A stretch of 64,000 bases of DNA. It comes from Neodontobutis hainanensis (taxonomy: Eukaryota; Chordata; Actinopteri; Gobiiformes; Odontobutidae). Location: positions 35,587 to 99,586 of the forward strand of contig JALDNG010001365.1 of the NCBI GenBank assembly GCA_024349245.1, read 5' to 3'. This document shows positions 34,018-44,030 of this stretch, piece after piece. Numbering within the stretch: position 1 is the first letter of the stretch; each line of letters starts with the position of its first letter. The notes beneath the pieces were generated by a model. The model had not been told where the DNA came from and made no database searches. It saw only the letters and a list, made by a program, of their open reading frames with translations. The translations under genes and the position numbers were made by a program.

Positions 34018-34265
34018 TACCGACAGTGTCACCAAACTGATCTGAGATCTTTCTGGAGACAGTGTCACTCTCAGATGTGAGATTGAGGACAGAGGAAACA
34101 CTGAGTGGACGTATCAGTGGAGCAGGACCGGTTCAGTCCTACATCAAACAACAAGAGAATATACAATCTCCAGAGTTACTGAGTCTGACAGTGGACACTA
34201 CAGATGTAGAGGAGAAAGGGCTCCAGATCTCACAACACTGTGGAGCAGAGAGAAGAAAGTGCAAA
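34018..34265 (+). pseudogene. Ig domain exon D3 (copy 2)
   Basis: Encodes CEIEDRGN...SDSGHYRCRGER. It has the shared TGA before the domain core (VSPN then stop) and in addition lacks one T at about 34,051, giving 248 bp and a frameshift unique to this copy. Intron 33,496-34,017 is AT-rich with a stray open frame only. Confidence 0.7.
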
Positions 34266-34865
34266 GTGAGTTGTTTAACTTTTACTTTTGATATTTCTAT
34301 CTGTAGTTGTCTTTAGTCTGACTAAAGTCACTCACAGAGACTATATTATAGTGTTATGAGTGTCTTTGACGTTAAAAGAAATGGTCAACACTACAGTAAA
34401 CTGTACTTCAGAGTTCTGTGTCATACTGGGTTGGTGCTTTGAGGAACACTTTTGAACTTTACTGCCATGATAAATGTAAATATGGTTTAAACTACACACC
34501 TTTAATGTAAACATGTGTATTTCTTTGTTTATTCATTCAATGTTTGTGGTTCTTCTTTATTTCAGTTTTGTGAACACAGGTGATCATGTGACTCTGGAGG
34601 GTCCTGAACAGTCTTTATATCTCAGAGACTCAGTGTTGCTTTCACACTGTTCACAGATCTCTCCACTTTAACAAAGAGACATTATTTTGGCAAATGTTCA
34701 TTTCAGTTATTTATTTTTTTACTCATGTGGGACCAATAGATTATTTTTCAGCTGTTCTTTTATTCACAAAAACAAACAAACAATAATACTTCTTTCACAA
34801 TGTCCTACATTAAACTTAGTAAATGTAACCATTTTCTTGCATTTCTAATTCTGTTGTATTTTCAG

Positions 34866-35104
34866 CAAAGACACGCAGAGTCCATCTGAAAACCTCCAGT
34901 GACACCATCCCAGAACAGAGCAGTGTGACTCTGAGCTGTGAAGTCCAGGGCTTTAAAGGAACTTATGAATGGTTCAGACAAAACTCAGACTCTGACTCTC
35001 AGAGGGAAACGATGAAAGAAAATTCAGCTCGTGTCAGAGTCTCAGATGGAGGTGTCTACTCCTGCAGAGGATGGGATGAATATATTGTCACAGTAATGGC
35101 TTGA
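34866..35104 (+). pseudogene. Ig domain exon D4 (copy 2)
   Basis: Acceptor TTTTCAG, then an open frame from KTRRVHLK through LSCEVQGFKG, YEWFRQNS and YSCRGWDEYIVTV to a TGA at 35,102. The Ig part is intact and in phase with the acceptor. The stop arises only because the exon has been fused to the ATPase segment. Confidence 0.7.
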
Positions 35105-35227
35105 GGACCATCTGTCTTGCCTACAAGGACTTCCTTGCAGGTGAACCAGAGCTGGACTGGGACAGTGATCGTCAATGAACTCACCTTCATCGCTGTTGTG
35201 GGCATCGAGGACCCTGTTAAACCTGAA
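35098..35227 (+). pseudogene. Plasma membrane Ca2+ ATPase (ATP2B) exon fragment fused to D4 (copy 2)
   Basis: Encodes GLRTICLAYKDF, a divergent EPELDWDSD, and after a one-base shift VNELTFIAVVGIEDPVKPE. This is the conserved segment between the nucleotide-binding and P domains of PMCA pumps. It stops exactly at GAA/GTATGT, the likely original exon end and donor, so only the 5' end was lost. Frame differs from the Ig frame. Confidence 0.8.
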
Positions 35228-35318
35228 GTATGTGAGAAGTAGGATTATTACAACTGTGGATTATTTTATTGAGTTTTGAAGTTATTGAAAAATAAAATGG
35301 AGGAATGGGGGAAGCACT

Positions 35319-35689
35319 TGTAATGGGAAAATCATATTTTCCTCTTTCACATGCTCTGTGCTGTCCTTGACCGCAGCATAATGATGTGCGCACCATCTGT
35401 ACTGTTTTCAAACTGATAAAATTGTCTTTCATGTTAGATGGCTCACTCCTGAGAGCCAGTGTTTCATTTTTCTTATCTGCTGTGATTTCAGTATAAATTC
35501 TAAGCCCGCCTAGTTAACATTGGGACTAACACCAACTCTGTACACAGACAGAGTTGTATTTTCCATTCCTCCTTTTGCAAAAGATGTCTCTGAATTCTTT
35601 TTTCTTTTTCCTTAAATAAATCACCAAAAGACATCTGTTGTTTTCTCTCAAACTTATTCCACAATAATATATTTATTTTTTCAACCACA
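35319..35689 (+). mobile_element. ERV copy 2, 5' LTR
   Basis: 371 bp, TGTAATGGG...AACCACA. TATAAA at 35,492 and AATAAA at 35,615-35,620 define U3, R and U5. It sits 91 bases past the ATPase exon donor, same orientation as the Ig gene. Bases around 35,525 differ from the other LTRs (ACTAACACCAACTC versus ACTGTTCATGCAACTC). Confidence 0.9.
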
Positions 35690-35694
35690 ATTCT

Positions 35695-35712
35695 TGGTGT
35701 CAGAAATGGGAT
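35695..35712 (+). promoter_or_regulatory. ERV copy 2 primer-binding site (tRNA-Leu type)
   Basis: TGGTGTCAGAAATGGGAT, 5 bases after the LTR end. Confidence 0.75.
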
Positions 35713-36549
35713 CGAAGATTGACGGCTGGACCCGGCTGAAGGACAAGGGTTTGATCAACCAGACCGCTCCAAGAGGTCTCCTCTTCCCCAAATTTTCTTC
35801 TGGACGGGAGGATTGTCCGATGCCGACCCTCCAATCGTCATCTCTCGATCCAACGTACTCAAATAACCTCTAAACGGTAAAATTATTACAAATTTATAAA
35901 TTAAGAGAAAACATTTTGTAACAGTGTCTAAAGGTGATTTTTGACTGTAACAAAGCCTAGACCAGGAATGGTCTATTATTGTTACCATAAGTCAGGATTG
36001 ACTGAGCAGGATTGCCATAAAATGAGTAATAATAATTTCTGAATAGGCTTTGTGAAAAGTTTTTCTTTTGTTTTATGTCTGGACTGGATTGTCCTAATCT
36101 GAAAACCGAGACCGATGGTCCTAAAATTATTAATACGGCTGGATTGCCACATAATAATTTTAAAAGGTTTTGTATCTGTATTAGAAACCCTGACTGGGAA
36201 GGTCTATTATTGTTGATTTGAGTCTGGATTGACTGAGCAGAATTGCCATTCGACAGTAATTTCTGAAAGGGTTTTCTAGAAGCCCTGACCTGAACGGTCT
36301 ATTGTTATTACCATAAGTCAGGATTGACTGAGCAGGATTGCCATAAAATGAGTAATAATAATTTCTGAAAGGGTTTTTTAGTTGTTTTTAGTTGTTTTTT
36401 AGTTGTTTTTAGTTGTTTTTAGTTTTTGTTAGTCTTGTGTTGTTGTTTTGTGTTGTTTTTGTTAGTTTGTGTTGGTTTTAGTAGTTCTAAAGTTTCTCTA
36501 TAATCTGTCTGAACCTTAAATACTGACGAGTATTTAATTAATCTGAAAT
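35713..36549 (+). repeat. ERV copy 2 leader with direct repeats
   Basis: Contains three ~75-bp repeats with core ATTGACTGAGCAG and a GTTTTTAGTT minisatellite at about 36,373-36,430. A donor-like CTAAACG/GTAAAA occurs at about 35,877. Long structured leaders like this often carry packaging signals (inference). Confidence 0.75.
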
Positions 36550-36639
36550 ATGGGATCCAATACAAGTAAAAACAGTCCTGCAAAGGACTTCTGTGAATTC
36601 AATGTGATATATATGATAGAAACCTGCCAGGAGTTGTGA
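36550..36639 (+). CDS. Short MGSNTSK ORF upstream of gag (copy 2)
   Basis: 29 codons ending TGA TAA; same as at 824-913, 43,937 and 63,646. Confidence 0.45.
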   Translation: MGSNTSKNSPAKDFCEFNVIYMIETCQEL

Positions 36640-36643
36640 TAAA

Positions 36644-38045
36644 ATGGATGAATGGAAGTTGTATGGTTTTAATGGACGAATGAGTGAAAGTAGTTTGACT
36701 GCATTACGCAATAGAATACAAGATGCAGAAAAGAGACTTATGCCCAAAAATCAGTAAACCCGAAGCAAATAAAGGAGATTAAAAGACATTATGAATGTTT
36801 AGAGATGTGGGAAAAAGCAGTTGAAGCAAAGAAACAGAAAGAAAAAGAAAATAGGGAAAGAAATTTAAAACACTTAGATACAGTAAAGGGGCCATTTCAA
36901 AGCACAGGTTATAAAGCAACTGATAACATAACTAATGCGATGTCCTCTTGTTTTCCGAGTCTGACCCAGCCTGTTGGTCCGGCACTCATGAGTGAAGACG
37001 ATGACGCCACCGCTCTCGCTGCTGCACATCTCCACAGTGAAGAAAAGGGAGGGCTCCAGAGGCAGAGACAAGCGGCTCAGACACATGCAGCTTCTGCAAC
37101 AGCTGCTCAACTGTACCCAGATCTGACCACCCAGGCTGAAACAAACACCCTGATGAACACTGGACTGTCAAGTCCTGTCACCAAACCTCCTTCATATGAC
37201 TCTGCCACCAGTCCTAAGAACTCTAACAACCCCTTCACAACTGAACTTTCATCAGACAAATCTTTCTCCTTCCTGTCCCCGTCTCACACGAAGCAAGACA
37301 CCTTATGGGGCTGTGTTTCAAGCTCCTATGATTGAATTTCCAAATCCAGCTCCACCACCACCATCCCCAGACAATGAAACCGAAAGTACAACGCCAAAGA
37401 CGACTGGCTGAACACCCTGCGCCTGTGCTTATGTATCGCTCACCAGACCCCTCAAGATGGACTCAATTAATGAAAGACAATATACCTCCTATTAACAGAG
37501 GAGGCGCCACATTGGGCCAAAAATTCAAACTGTTCTGTCAAGTGCACAGGCCCACCGGTGCAGAGATCCCTGGTATTCTGAGAACAATCTGCAACTTAGA
37601 AGATTACTCAAAAATTCAAGCAGCGGTTGAAGACCATGACGGCATGAATTCTCTTCCCACAATCCAATGGGACGACAACACTGACTATGCCAGATACGTG
37701 AACGCCATTGTCACCGCTCTGACCCAGCAGTTCCCAGCCCGCATGGACATGAACGCGTTTTGATGTCACTAAGACGTGGAGAAGATGAATCAGTCATGTC
37801 TTTTGCCGCTAGAGCACGCCAACATTGCATTCAACACAGTGGCCAGGCTGCCACTGCCTGGACAGCTGAACAACACACCAGTACATTTGAAGAACTGTTC
37901 AAAATGATGTTAAAAACGGCCTTGGAAAAGACATTGTTAAAATTATGACAGACAAAATGGTGGGCTCATGGGACACAAACCGTGTCCAAGAAATTCACCG
38001 CTACGCCCAGGACGCAGAAATCAGATGTGCCAATAAAAAGAAATA
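36644..38045 (+). pseudogene. gag: ERV copy 2 gag, truncated before the zinc knuckle
   Basis: Open pieces at 36,805-37,335, 37,332-37,763 and 37,760-37,948 cover the coiled N-terminal region, proline-rich linker and capsid (PINRGGATLGQKFKLFCQVH, then SFAARARQHCIQHSGQAATA). Indels break the frame at about 36,750 (run of A), 37,290, 37,385 and 37,755. The sequence leaves gag at about 38,045, before the nucleocapsid, where unit 1 of the duplication ends. Confidence 0.8.
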
Positions 38046-38323
38046 AAAAAATTAACAGCTGTTTTACCTGACTTTAGTCGAATGGTCCAGTCTTTCCTCA
38101 GCCAGACTTCTGTCTCTCATCGTCTCTCTGCTTTTTTCCTCTTTTTATTATTTTTTATTTTTTTTTTTTTAGATATCGTCACTGCGTCTCACACACAGAG
38201 AGTGAAGGTCTGGCCTGTAATGCTCGAACAGCGCATCTTAGGACTTATAAAGAAATGCTTTTTTGTGCATTTCTTCCGTGCACGTCAGTTTCACTTTCTA
38301 CACGAGAAACAGCAGATGTTGAT
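38046..38323 (-). mobile_element. Fragment of a second ERV family, leader region
   Basis: Sequence between the truncated gag of copy 2 and the Pro primer site; on the minus strand it follows the primer site and so is leader of that ERV. It includes a long T run (about 38,142-38,170). No coding frame identified. Confidence 0.55.
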
Positions 38324-38341
38324 ATCCCGGACGAGCCCCCA
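38324..38341 (-). promoter_or_regulatory. Primer-binding site for tRNA-Pro (gammaretroviral type)
   Basis: Minus-strand TGGGGGCTCGTCCGGGAT is the classical tRNA-Pro primer site of murine-leukaemia-type viruses. It lies three bases from an LTR end, so a second ERV family is present, in opposite orientation to the Ig-linked ERV. Confidence 0.85.
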
Positions 38342-38344
38342 AAA

Positions 38345-38759
38345 TGTTAAGAGAATTTTTGGTTACGGATTAAATGAGCAGACGATGGAGACGGCATAGG
38401 ATTTGACAATAATAGACAGGTTTAATCTTTGCAAAGAGAAGCAAACACACGGTAGCAATGGTACACGGAGGGTTTTGCTTAAAGGTGTAAACAATACATG
38501 AGGCTTTATAGGTTTACATTGTGCCAGCCCCCAGCTCCAGGGTCGTGGATGGACGTGTGTTGAGCTGACGTGTCAGTCAGAGATGTGTGTCTAAGTGAAC
38601 AGGACAGAGTGTCCTTGTACAGTGATTAGATGTAGTGCAAACTGATGTAGATATGGCTGAAGGCATTAAGTCATACTTGTGTGTGGATAAGCATGTGAAC
38701 TGGAGCAGGAGTGAGAGCATAATGTATAACATTAATGGAGATGTACAATTCCCATAACA
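38345..38759 (-). mobile_element. 5' LTR of the tRNA-Pro ERV
   Basis: 415 bp, TGTTA...TAACA ends (TGTTATGGG to CTCTTAACA on the minus strand), with TATAAAG near 38,505 and ATTAAA further on. Its outer end touches the start of duplication unit 2 at 38,760. The matching 3' LTR is absent, so a recombination removed the rest of the provirus. Confidence 0.8.
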
Positions 38760-39653
38760 GAAGTGGACCGCTCTCTTATTACAATTGCCGGTACCGTGAG
38801 TTGGACAAAAGCCTACGCAATTGTGCACGCCAAAGCGGTAGGTCATACACATGGGGGGATAGATTGCTTGGATGGGTTTTGGGGCTGAACCATAACTCCG
38901 TAATATTTCCTATTAGCTGGATGACTTGAAGCGGTTTGGCCGGATACATTTAATTGCTCAGCTGGAACAGCGGCACTAGGTGTCGACTCTGCTGCTTTGC
39001 CTCTTCTCTTTCTTATTGTTTATGGTCGTGGTCAGTTTGCGTCTTTTGTTTGTGTTTTTGTATCAAAACAACCGCTGCTATTGGACTATTTTGTATTGGC
39101 GACGGGTTGTTGGGTACTTTTAACAAATACGGTGGTTATCTGTGTGTGCGTGTGTGTTTGTGTGTGTGTGTGTGTTTGTCTGTGTACGCGCGTGTGTGTG
39201 GTTGTGGTAAATGTTTTTATTGGTGTAGAGTGAACAATTTAATTATTATTGTGCCATTGTAAAAATAAAGCTTGACTCAATGTAACGTGGCTGTCGTAGC
39301 CTATGTTCGGTGGAGAACCTATGCGTGCCTTAAAGGGGGATAAGCAATCTGATTCTTCAGGTGAAATTCCTGAGGTGGCATAGTTGGACCAAGTAACGTA
39401 GTATAGCCTATTGGATAAATTGTAGGTCTACCATTAGACAAGCACGTGCTTGTGTGCACAAGCAACCCTCCTAATTTGACCATCATCATCTCTCTCTCCC
39501 TCGCGCGCCACACAATGATCAGACTGTATTTAGTTGTTTACAATATTTTAGTGCTACAGGTGTCACTTCTACTGCTAACTGCCGACTTACATGTGATGCA
39601 TATAGTTTAATGATTATTTAAAATGTATTCTATTTTTATTTTATTCTAAACAG

Positions 39654-39723
39654 GTGTTGCATGATGGGTCGACTGTGAGAAAAGTCTCAAAGTGTGAAAG
39701 CTGTGGTTCAGTGTCTGTGTGAG
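39654..39723 (+). other. Probable 5' untranslated exon of the Ig gene (copy 3)
   Basis: Same as 32,069-32,138, with CAG acceptor and GTAAGT donor. Confidence 0.4.
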
Positions 39724-39803
39724 GTAAGTGTGAAAAGGAAGTGCAGACCAGTTAAACATATCTTCATCAAAGGTACCCTCCTCTTCCTCTGTGAGTGCTG
39801 TAG

Positions 39804-39900
39804 ATGAAGCCTGTAATGAGCTGGAGTTTGTCAGAGGCAGAGTGACGAGCGCTGGATGTGAGGATGGGACCCTCTCTGGTCTGGACTCTGGGGCTCATCT
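39804..39900 (+). pseudogene. Signal-peptide exon of the Ig gene (copy 3)
   Basis: ATG at 39,864, MGPSLVWTLGLI, phase-1 end before GTGAGT; identical to copy 2. Confidence 0.55.
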
Positions 39901-40425
39901 GTGAGTTTACAACACTTTGACTTTAAACAGGTCAACATCTAAACTCTATAGGACAGGGATATGACACCTGGGCCCATTATGACGTCAAGAAATACACTCA
40001 CTGTGTTTGTGACTTATATTGTTGCCTGTGACAGTGTTTAAAGTAAAAAATGTCACTGGTTGGAATCTCTTTGTTGCACTGGATGGTGTCGTGAGGACTT
40101 GTGTAGCACTTATCCACACTTGTCTTTAGTCTGTTCTTAAAACACAGGGCTTAATTTTACATCTTTGACATGAAGACTTGAGAAACTGTCAACACTACAG
40201 TCAATTATAATTCAGAGTCCTGGGCCAAACTGTGTTGGTGCTTTGAGGAAATACACTCTCACTCTACACTGCATCTGGTGTTAATAAATGTAATGATGTT
40301 GAAACAAACTGCCTTGAACTGTTGCCTTTAATGAAAAACTCTGACATGTTTCTTTTGTGTTTATCATTGTATGTGTATTATTCTAAAGCAGTTTCATTTT
40401 GTTAACTTTACTTTTGTTTACACAG

Positions 40426-40641
40426 GTGACAATGTGACTCTGCGTTGTGTTCAAGATAGTCAAGGAAATTTGTACTTTTACAAAGACGGATCACTTGTGA
40501 CTGAGGACACACACCTTTGGATACAACGTACTGCCCCAGTCGAACTGATGATCTCTTCAGTGACAACCTCAGATCAGGGTTCTTATTTTTGTTTTTCCTC
40601 TTGGGAACAACAGTCCACAAAGAAAGAACTGAAGGTAACAG
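40426..40641 (+). pseudogene. Ig domain exon D1 (copy 3)
   Basis: 216 bp, open; a silent T-to-C change in the GAT of YKDG distinguishes it from copy 2. No disabling change within this exon. Confidence 0.7.
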
Positions 40642-40824
40642 GTCAGTATTTTAAACACATCAAACCTTTGACATGTTTCTGAGAGGTTTAAAACATTTTA
40701 AGAGCAGCTTTTTTTCTCCAACAACAAATAAATCTAAAAACTATCACCATTTCCAGTCTGCAGAAGTCTACGTTCATCTTTGTGGTTCACTGACTGTGTT
40801 TTTCTAATATTGTTCTCTCCTCAG

Positions 40825-41081
40825 CAAAGACACGAGTCCATCTGAAAAATCCAGTGACACCATCCCAGAACAGAGCAGTGTGACTCTGAGCTGTGAAGTC
40901 CAGGGCTTTAAAGGAACTTATGAATGGACCAGACAAAACTCAGACTCTGACTCTCAGAGAGAGAGAATGAAAGAAAACTCAGCTCTTGTCAGAGTCTCAG
41001 ATGGAGGTGTCTCCTCCTGCAGAGGATGGGATGAATATATCGACACATCTGAAAGTAACACTGTCACTGTTTTAGAAACTG
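40825..41081 (+). pseudogene. Ig domain exon D2 (copy 3)
   Basis: 257 bp with the same shifted start as copies 1 and 2. Confidence 0.7.
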
Positions 41082-41601
41082 GTGAGTACAGTTATGTTTT
41101 TAAAACTAGATCTGAAATAAAAATAAAAGTCACTGTAACAAAAGTGGTTCTTGGAACAAATTAAGGTGTTTAAAGCTTAAAAGTATAATTATTATTATTA
41201 TATTTAATATATTTTCTTTTAGTGCTTTAGCCCATTTGTGTTTGTGTTGTATTGAATTCCAACAATTTATTTGCAAAGAATTACATTTATATTTATTTAA
41301 AAAAGTAAATGCATAGTTCAGAAAATGAAAGAGTTTGTTTAAAGCTCAAACATTGGAAATATTTGTTACATTTAAAGTCAATAAGTTTACATTACATGGA
41401 ATATATCATTTTATATTTTTGATATATTTTTAACTTTTAAAGAGAGAGAGCAAACTTTTTGTTTTGAATTCCAACAATATATTTGGAAAAAAATAAAACA
41501 GTAACAAATGTATTTAATTATAAATTATTTCACTATAGTTATTATTATGATATTTACAAAAATATACACTTTTTATGATGTATTTTTTCCTTTTTATACA
41601 G

Positions 41602-41850
41602 TACCGACAGTGTCACCAAACTGATCTGAGATCTTTTCTGGAGACAGTGTCACTCTCAGATGTGAGATTGAGGACAGAGGAAACACTGAGTGGACGTATC
41701 AGTGGAGCAGGACCGGTTCAGTCCTACATCAAACAACAAGAGAATATACAATCTCCAGAGTTACTGAGTCTGACAGTGGACACTACAGATGTAGAGGAGA
41801 AAGGGCTCCAGATCTCACAACACTGTGGAGCAGAGAGAAGAAAGTGCAAA
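41602..41850 (+). pseudogene. Ig domain exon D3 (copy 3)
   Basis: 249 bp, so in phase, but with the shared TGA at about 41,622 ahead of the GDSVTLRC core. This copy lacks the extra one-base loss of copy 2 and is the least damaged D3. Confidence 0.7.
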
Positions 41851-42450
41851 GTGAGTTGTTTAACTTTTACTTTTGATATTTCTATCTGTAGTTGTCTTTA
41901 GTCTGACTAAAGTCACTCACAGAGACTATATTATAGTGTTATGAGTGTCTTTGACGTTAAAAGAAATGGTCAACACTACCGTAAACTGTACTTCAGAGTT
42001 CTGTGTCATACTGGGTTGGTGCTTTGAGGAACACTTTTGAACTTTACTGCCATGATAAATGTAAATATGGTTTAAACTACACACCTTTAATGTAAACATG
42101 TGTATTTCTTTGTTTATTCATTCAATGTTTGTGGTTCTTCTTTATTTCAGTTTTGTGAACACAGGTGATCATGTGACTCTGGAGGGTCCTGAACAGTCTT
42201 TATATCTCAGAGACTCAGTGTTGCTTTCACACTGTTCACAGATCTCTCCACTTTAACAAAGAGACATTATTTTGGCAAATGTTCATTTCAGTTATTTATT
42301 TTTTTACTCATGTGGGACCAATAGATTATTTTTCAGCTGTTCTTTTATTCACAAAAACAAACAAACAATAATACTTCTTTCACAATGTCCTACATTAAAC
42401 TTAGTAAATGTAACCATTTTCTTGCATTTCTAATTCTGTTGTATTTTCAG

Positions 42451-42689
42451 CAAAGACACGCAGAGTCCATCTGAAAACCTCCAGTGACACCATCCCAGAA
42501 CAGAGCAGTGTGACTCTGAGCTGTGAAGTCCAGGGCTTTAAAGGAACTTATGAATGGTTCAGACAAAACTCAGACTCTGACTCTCAGAGGGAAACGATGA
42601 AAGAAAACTCAGCTCGTGTCAGAGTCTCAGATGGAGGTGTCTACTCCTGCAGAGGATGGGATGAATATATTGTCACAGTAATGGCTTGA
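42451..42689 (+). pseudogene. Ig domain exon D4 (copy 3)
   Basis: Same structure as copy 2, ending TGA at 42,687 where the ATPase fragment begins. Confidence 0.7.
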
Positions 42690-42812
42690 GGACCATCTGT
42701 CTTGCCTACAAGGACTTCCTTGCAGGTGAACCAGAGCTGGACTGGGACAGTGATCGTCAATGAACTCACCTTCATCGCTGTTGTGGGCATCGAGGACCCT
42801 GTTAAACCTGAA
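42683..42812 (+). pseudogene. Plasma membrane Ca2+ ATPase exon fragment fused to D4 (copy 3)
   Basis: Same 130-bp fragment as 35,098-35,227 with the same internal frameshift and GTATGT donor. Confidence 0.8.
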
Positions 42813-42903
42813 GTATGTGAGAAGTAGGATTATTACAACTGTGGATTATTTTATTGAGTTTTGAAGTTATTGAAAAATAAAATGGAGGAATGGGGGAAGC
42901 ACT

Positions 42904-43271
42904 TGTAATGGGAAAATCATATTTTCCTCTTTCACATGCTCTGTGCTGTCCTTGACCGCAGCATAATGATGTGCGCACCATCTGTACTGTTTTCAAACTG
43001 ATAAAATTGTCTTTCATGTTAGATGGCTCACTCCTGAGAGCCAGTGTTTCATTTTCTTATCTGCTGTGATTTCAGTATAAATTCTAAGCCCGCCTAGTTA
43101 ACATTGGGACTGTTCTTGCAACTCTGTACACAGAGTTGTATTTTCCATTCCTCCTTTTGCAAAAGATGTCTCTGAATTCTTTTTTCTTTTTCCTTAAATA
43201 AATCACCAAAAGACATCTGTTGTTTTCTCTCAAACTTATTCCACAATAATATATTTATTTTTTCAACCACA
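42904..43271 (+). mobile_element. ERV copy 3, 5' LTR
   Basis: 368 bp, TGTAATGGG...CCACA with TATAAA and AATAAA. Followed by the Leu-type primer site and an almost full internal region ending in the LTR at 62,416, so this is the 5' LTR of the long provirus. Confidence 0.9.
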
Positions 43272-43276
43272 ATTCT

Positions 43277-43294
43277 TGGTGTCAGAAATGGGAT
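43277..43294 (+). promoter_or_regulatory. ERV copy 3 primer-binding site (tRNA-Leu type)
   Basis: TGGTGTCAGAAATGGGAT; the base after it differs from the other copies (one G missing in GGATCGAAG). Confidence 0.75.
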
Positions 43295-43936
43295 CAAGAT
43301 TGACGGCTGGACCCGGCTGAAGGACAAGGGTTTGATCAACCAGACCGCTCCAAGAGGTCTCCTCTTCCCCAAATTTTCTTCTGGACGGGAGGATTGTCCA
43401 ATGCCGACCCTCCAATCGTCATCTCTCGATCCAACGTACTCAAATAACCTCTAAACGGTAAAATTATTACAAATTTATAAATTAAGAGAAAACATTTTGT
43501 AACAGTGTCTAAAGGTGATTTTTGACTGTAACAAAGCCTAGACCAGGAATGGTCTATTATTGTTACCATAAGTCAGGATTGACTGAGCAGGATTGCCATA
43601 AAATGAGTAATAATAATTTCTGAATAGGCTTTGTGAAAAGTTTTTCTTTTGTTTTATGTCTGGACTGGATTGTCCTAATCTGATGTCTATTGTTATTACC
43701 ATAAGTCAGGATTGACTGAGCAGGATTGCCATAAAATGAGTAATAATAATTTCTGAAAGGGTTTTTTAGTTGTTTTTAGTTGTTTTTTAGTTGTTTTTAG
43801 TTGTTTTTAGTTTTTGTTAGTCTTGTGTTGTTGTTTTGTGTTGTTTTTGTTAGTTTGTGTTGGTTTTAGTAGTTCTAAAGTTTCTCTATAATCTGTCTGA
43901 ACCTTAAATACTGACAGTATTTAATTAATCTGAAAT
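43295..43936 (+). repeat. ERV copy 3 leader, shortened
   Basis: Only two of the ~75-bp repeats remain (about 43,551-43,630 and 43,684-43,760); the section corresponding to 36,100-36,295 of copy 2 is missing. GTTTTTAGTT minisatellite at about 43,760-43,815. Confidence 0.75.
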
Positions 43937-44026
43937 ATGGGATCCAATACAAGTAAAAACAGTCCTGCAAAGGACTTCTGTGAATTCAATGTGATATATA
44001 TGATAGAAACCTGCCAGGAGTTGTGA
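43937..44026 (+). CDS. Short MGSNTSK ORF upstream of gag (copy 3)
   Basis: 29 codons, TGA TAA end, five bases before the gag ATG. Confidence 0.45.
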   Translation: MGSNTSKNSPAKDFCEFNVIYMIETCQEL

Positions 44027-44030
44027 TAAA

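Larger units (their letters stand above)
31187..38045 (+). repeat. Tandem segmental duplication, unit 1 (Ig gene + ERV)
   Basis: Bases from 31,187 recur from 38,760 with an offset of 7,573 through promoter region, all Ig exons, the ATPase fragment, LTR and gag. Unit 1 ends inside ERV gag at about 38,045. The intervals 31,721-32,068, 32,317-32,840 and the introns carry no further gene. Confidence 0.9.
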
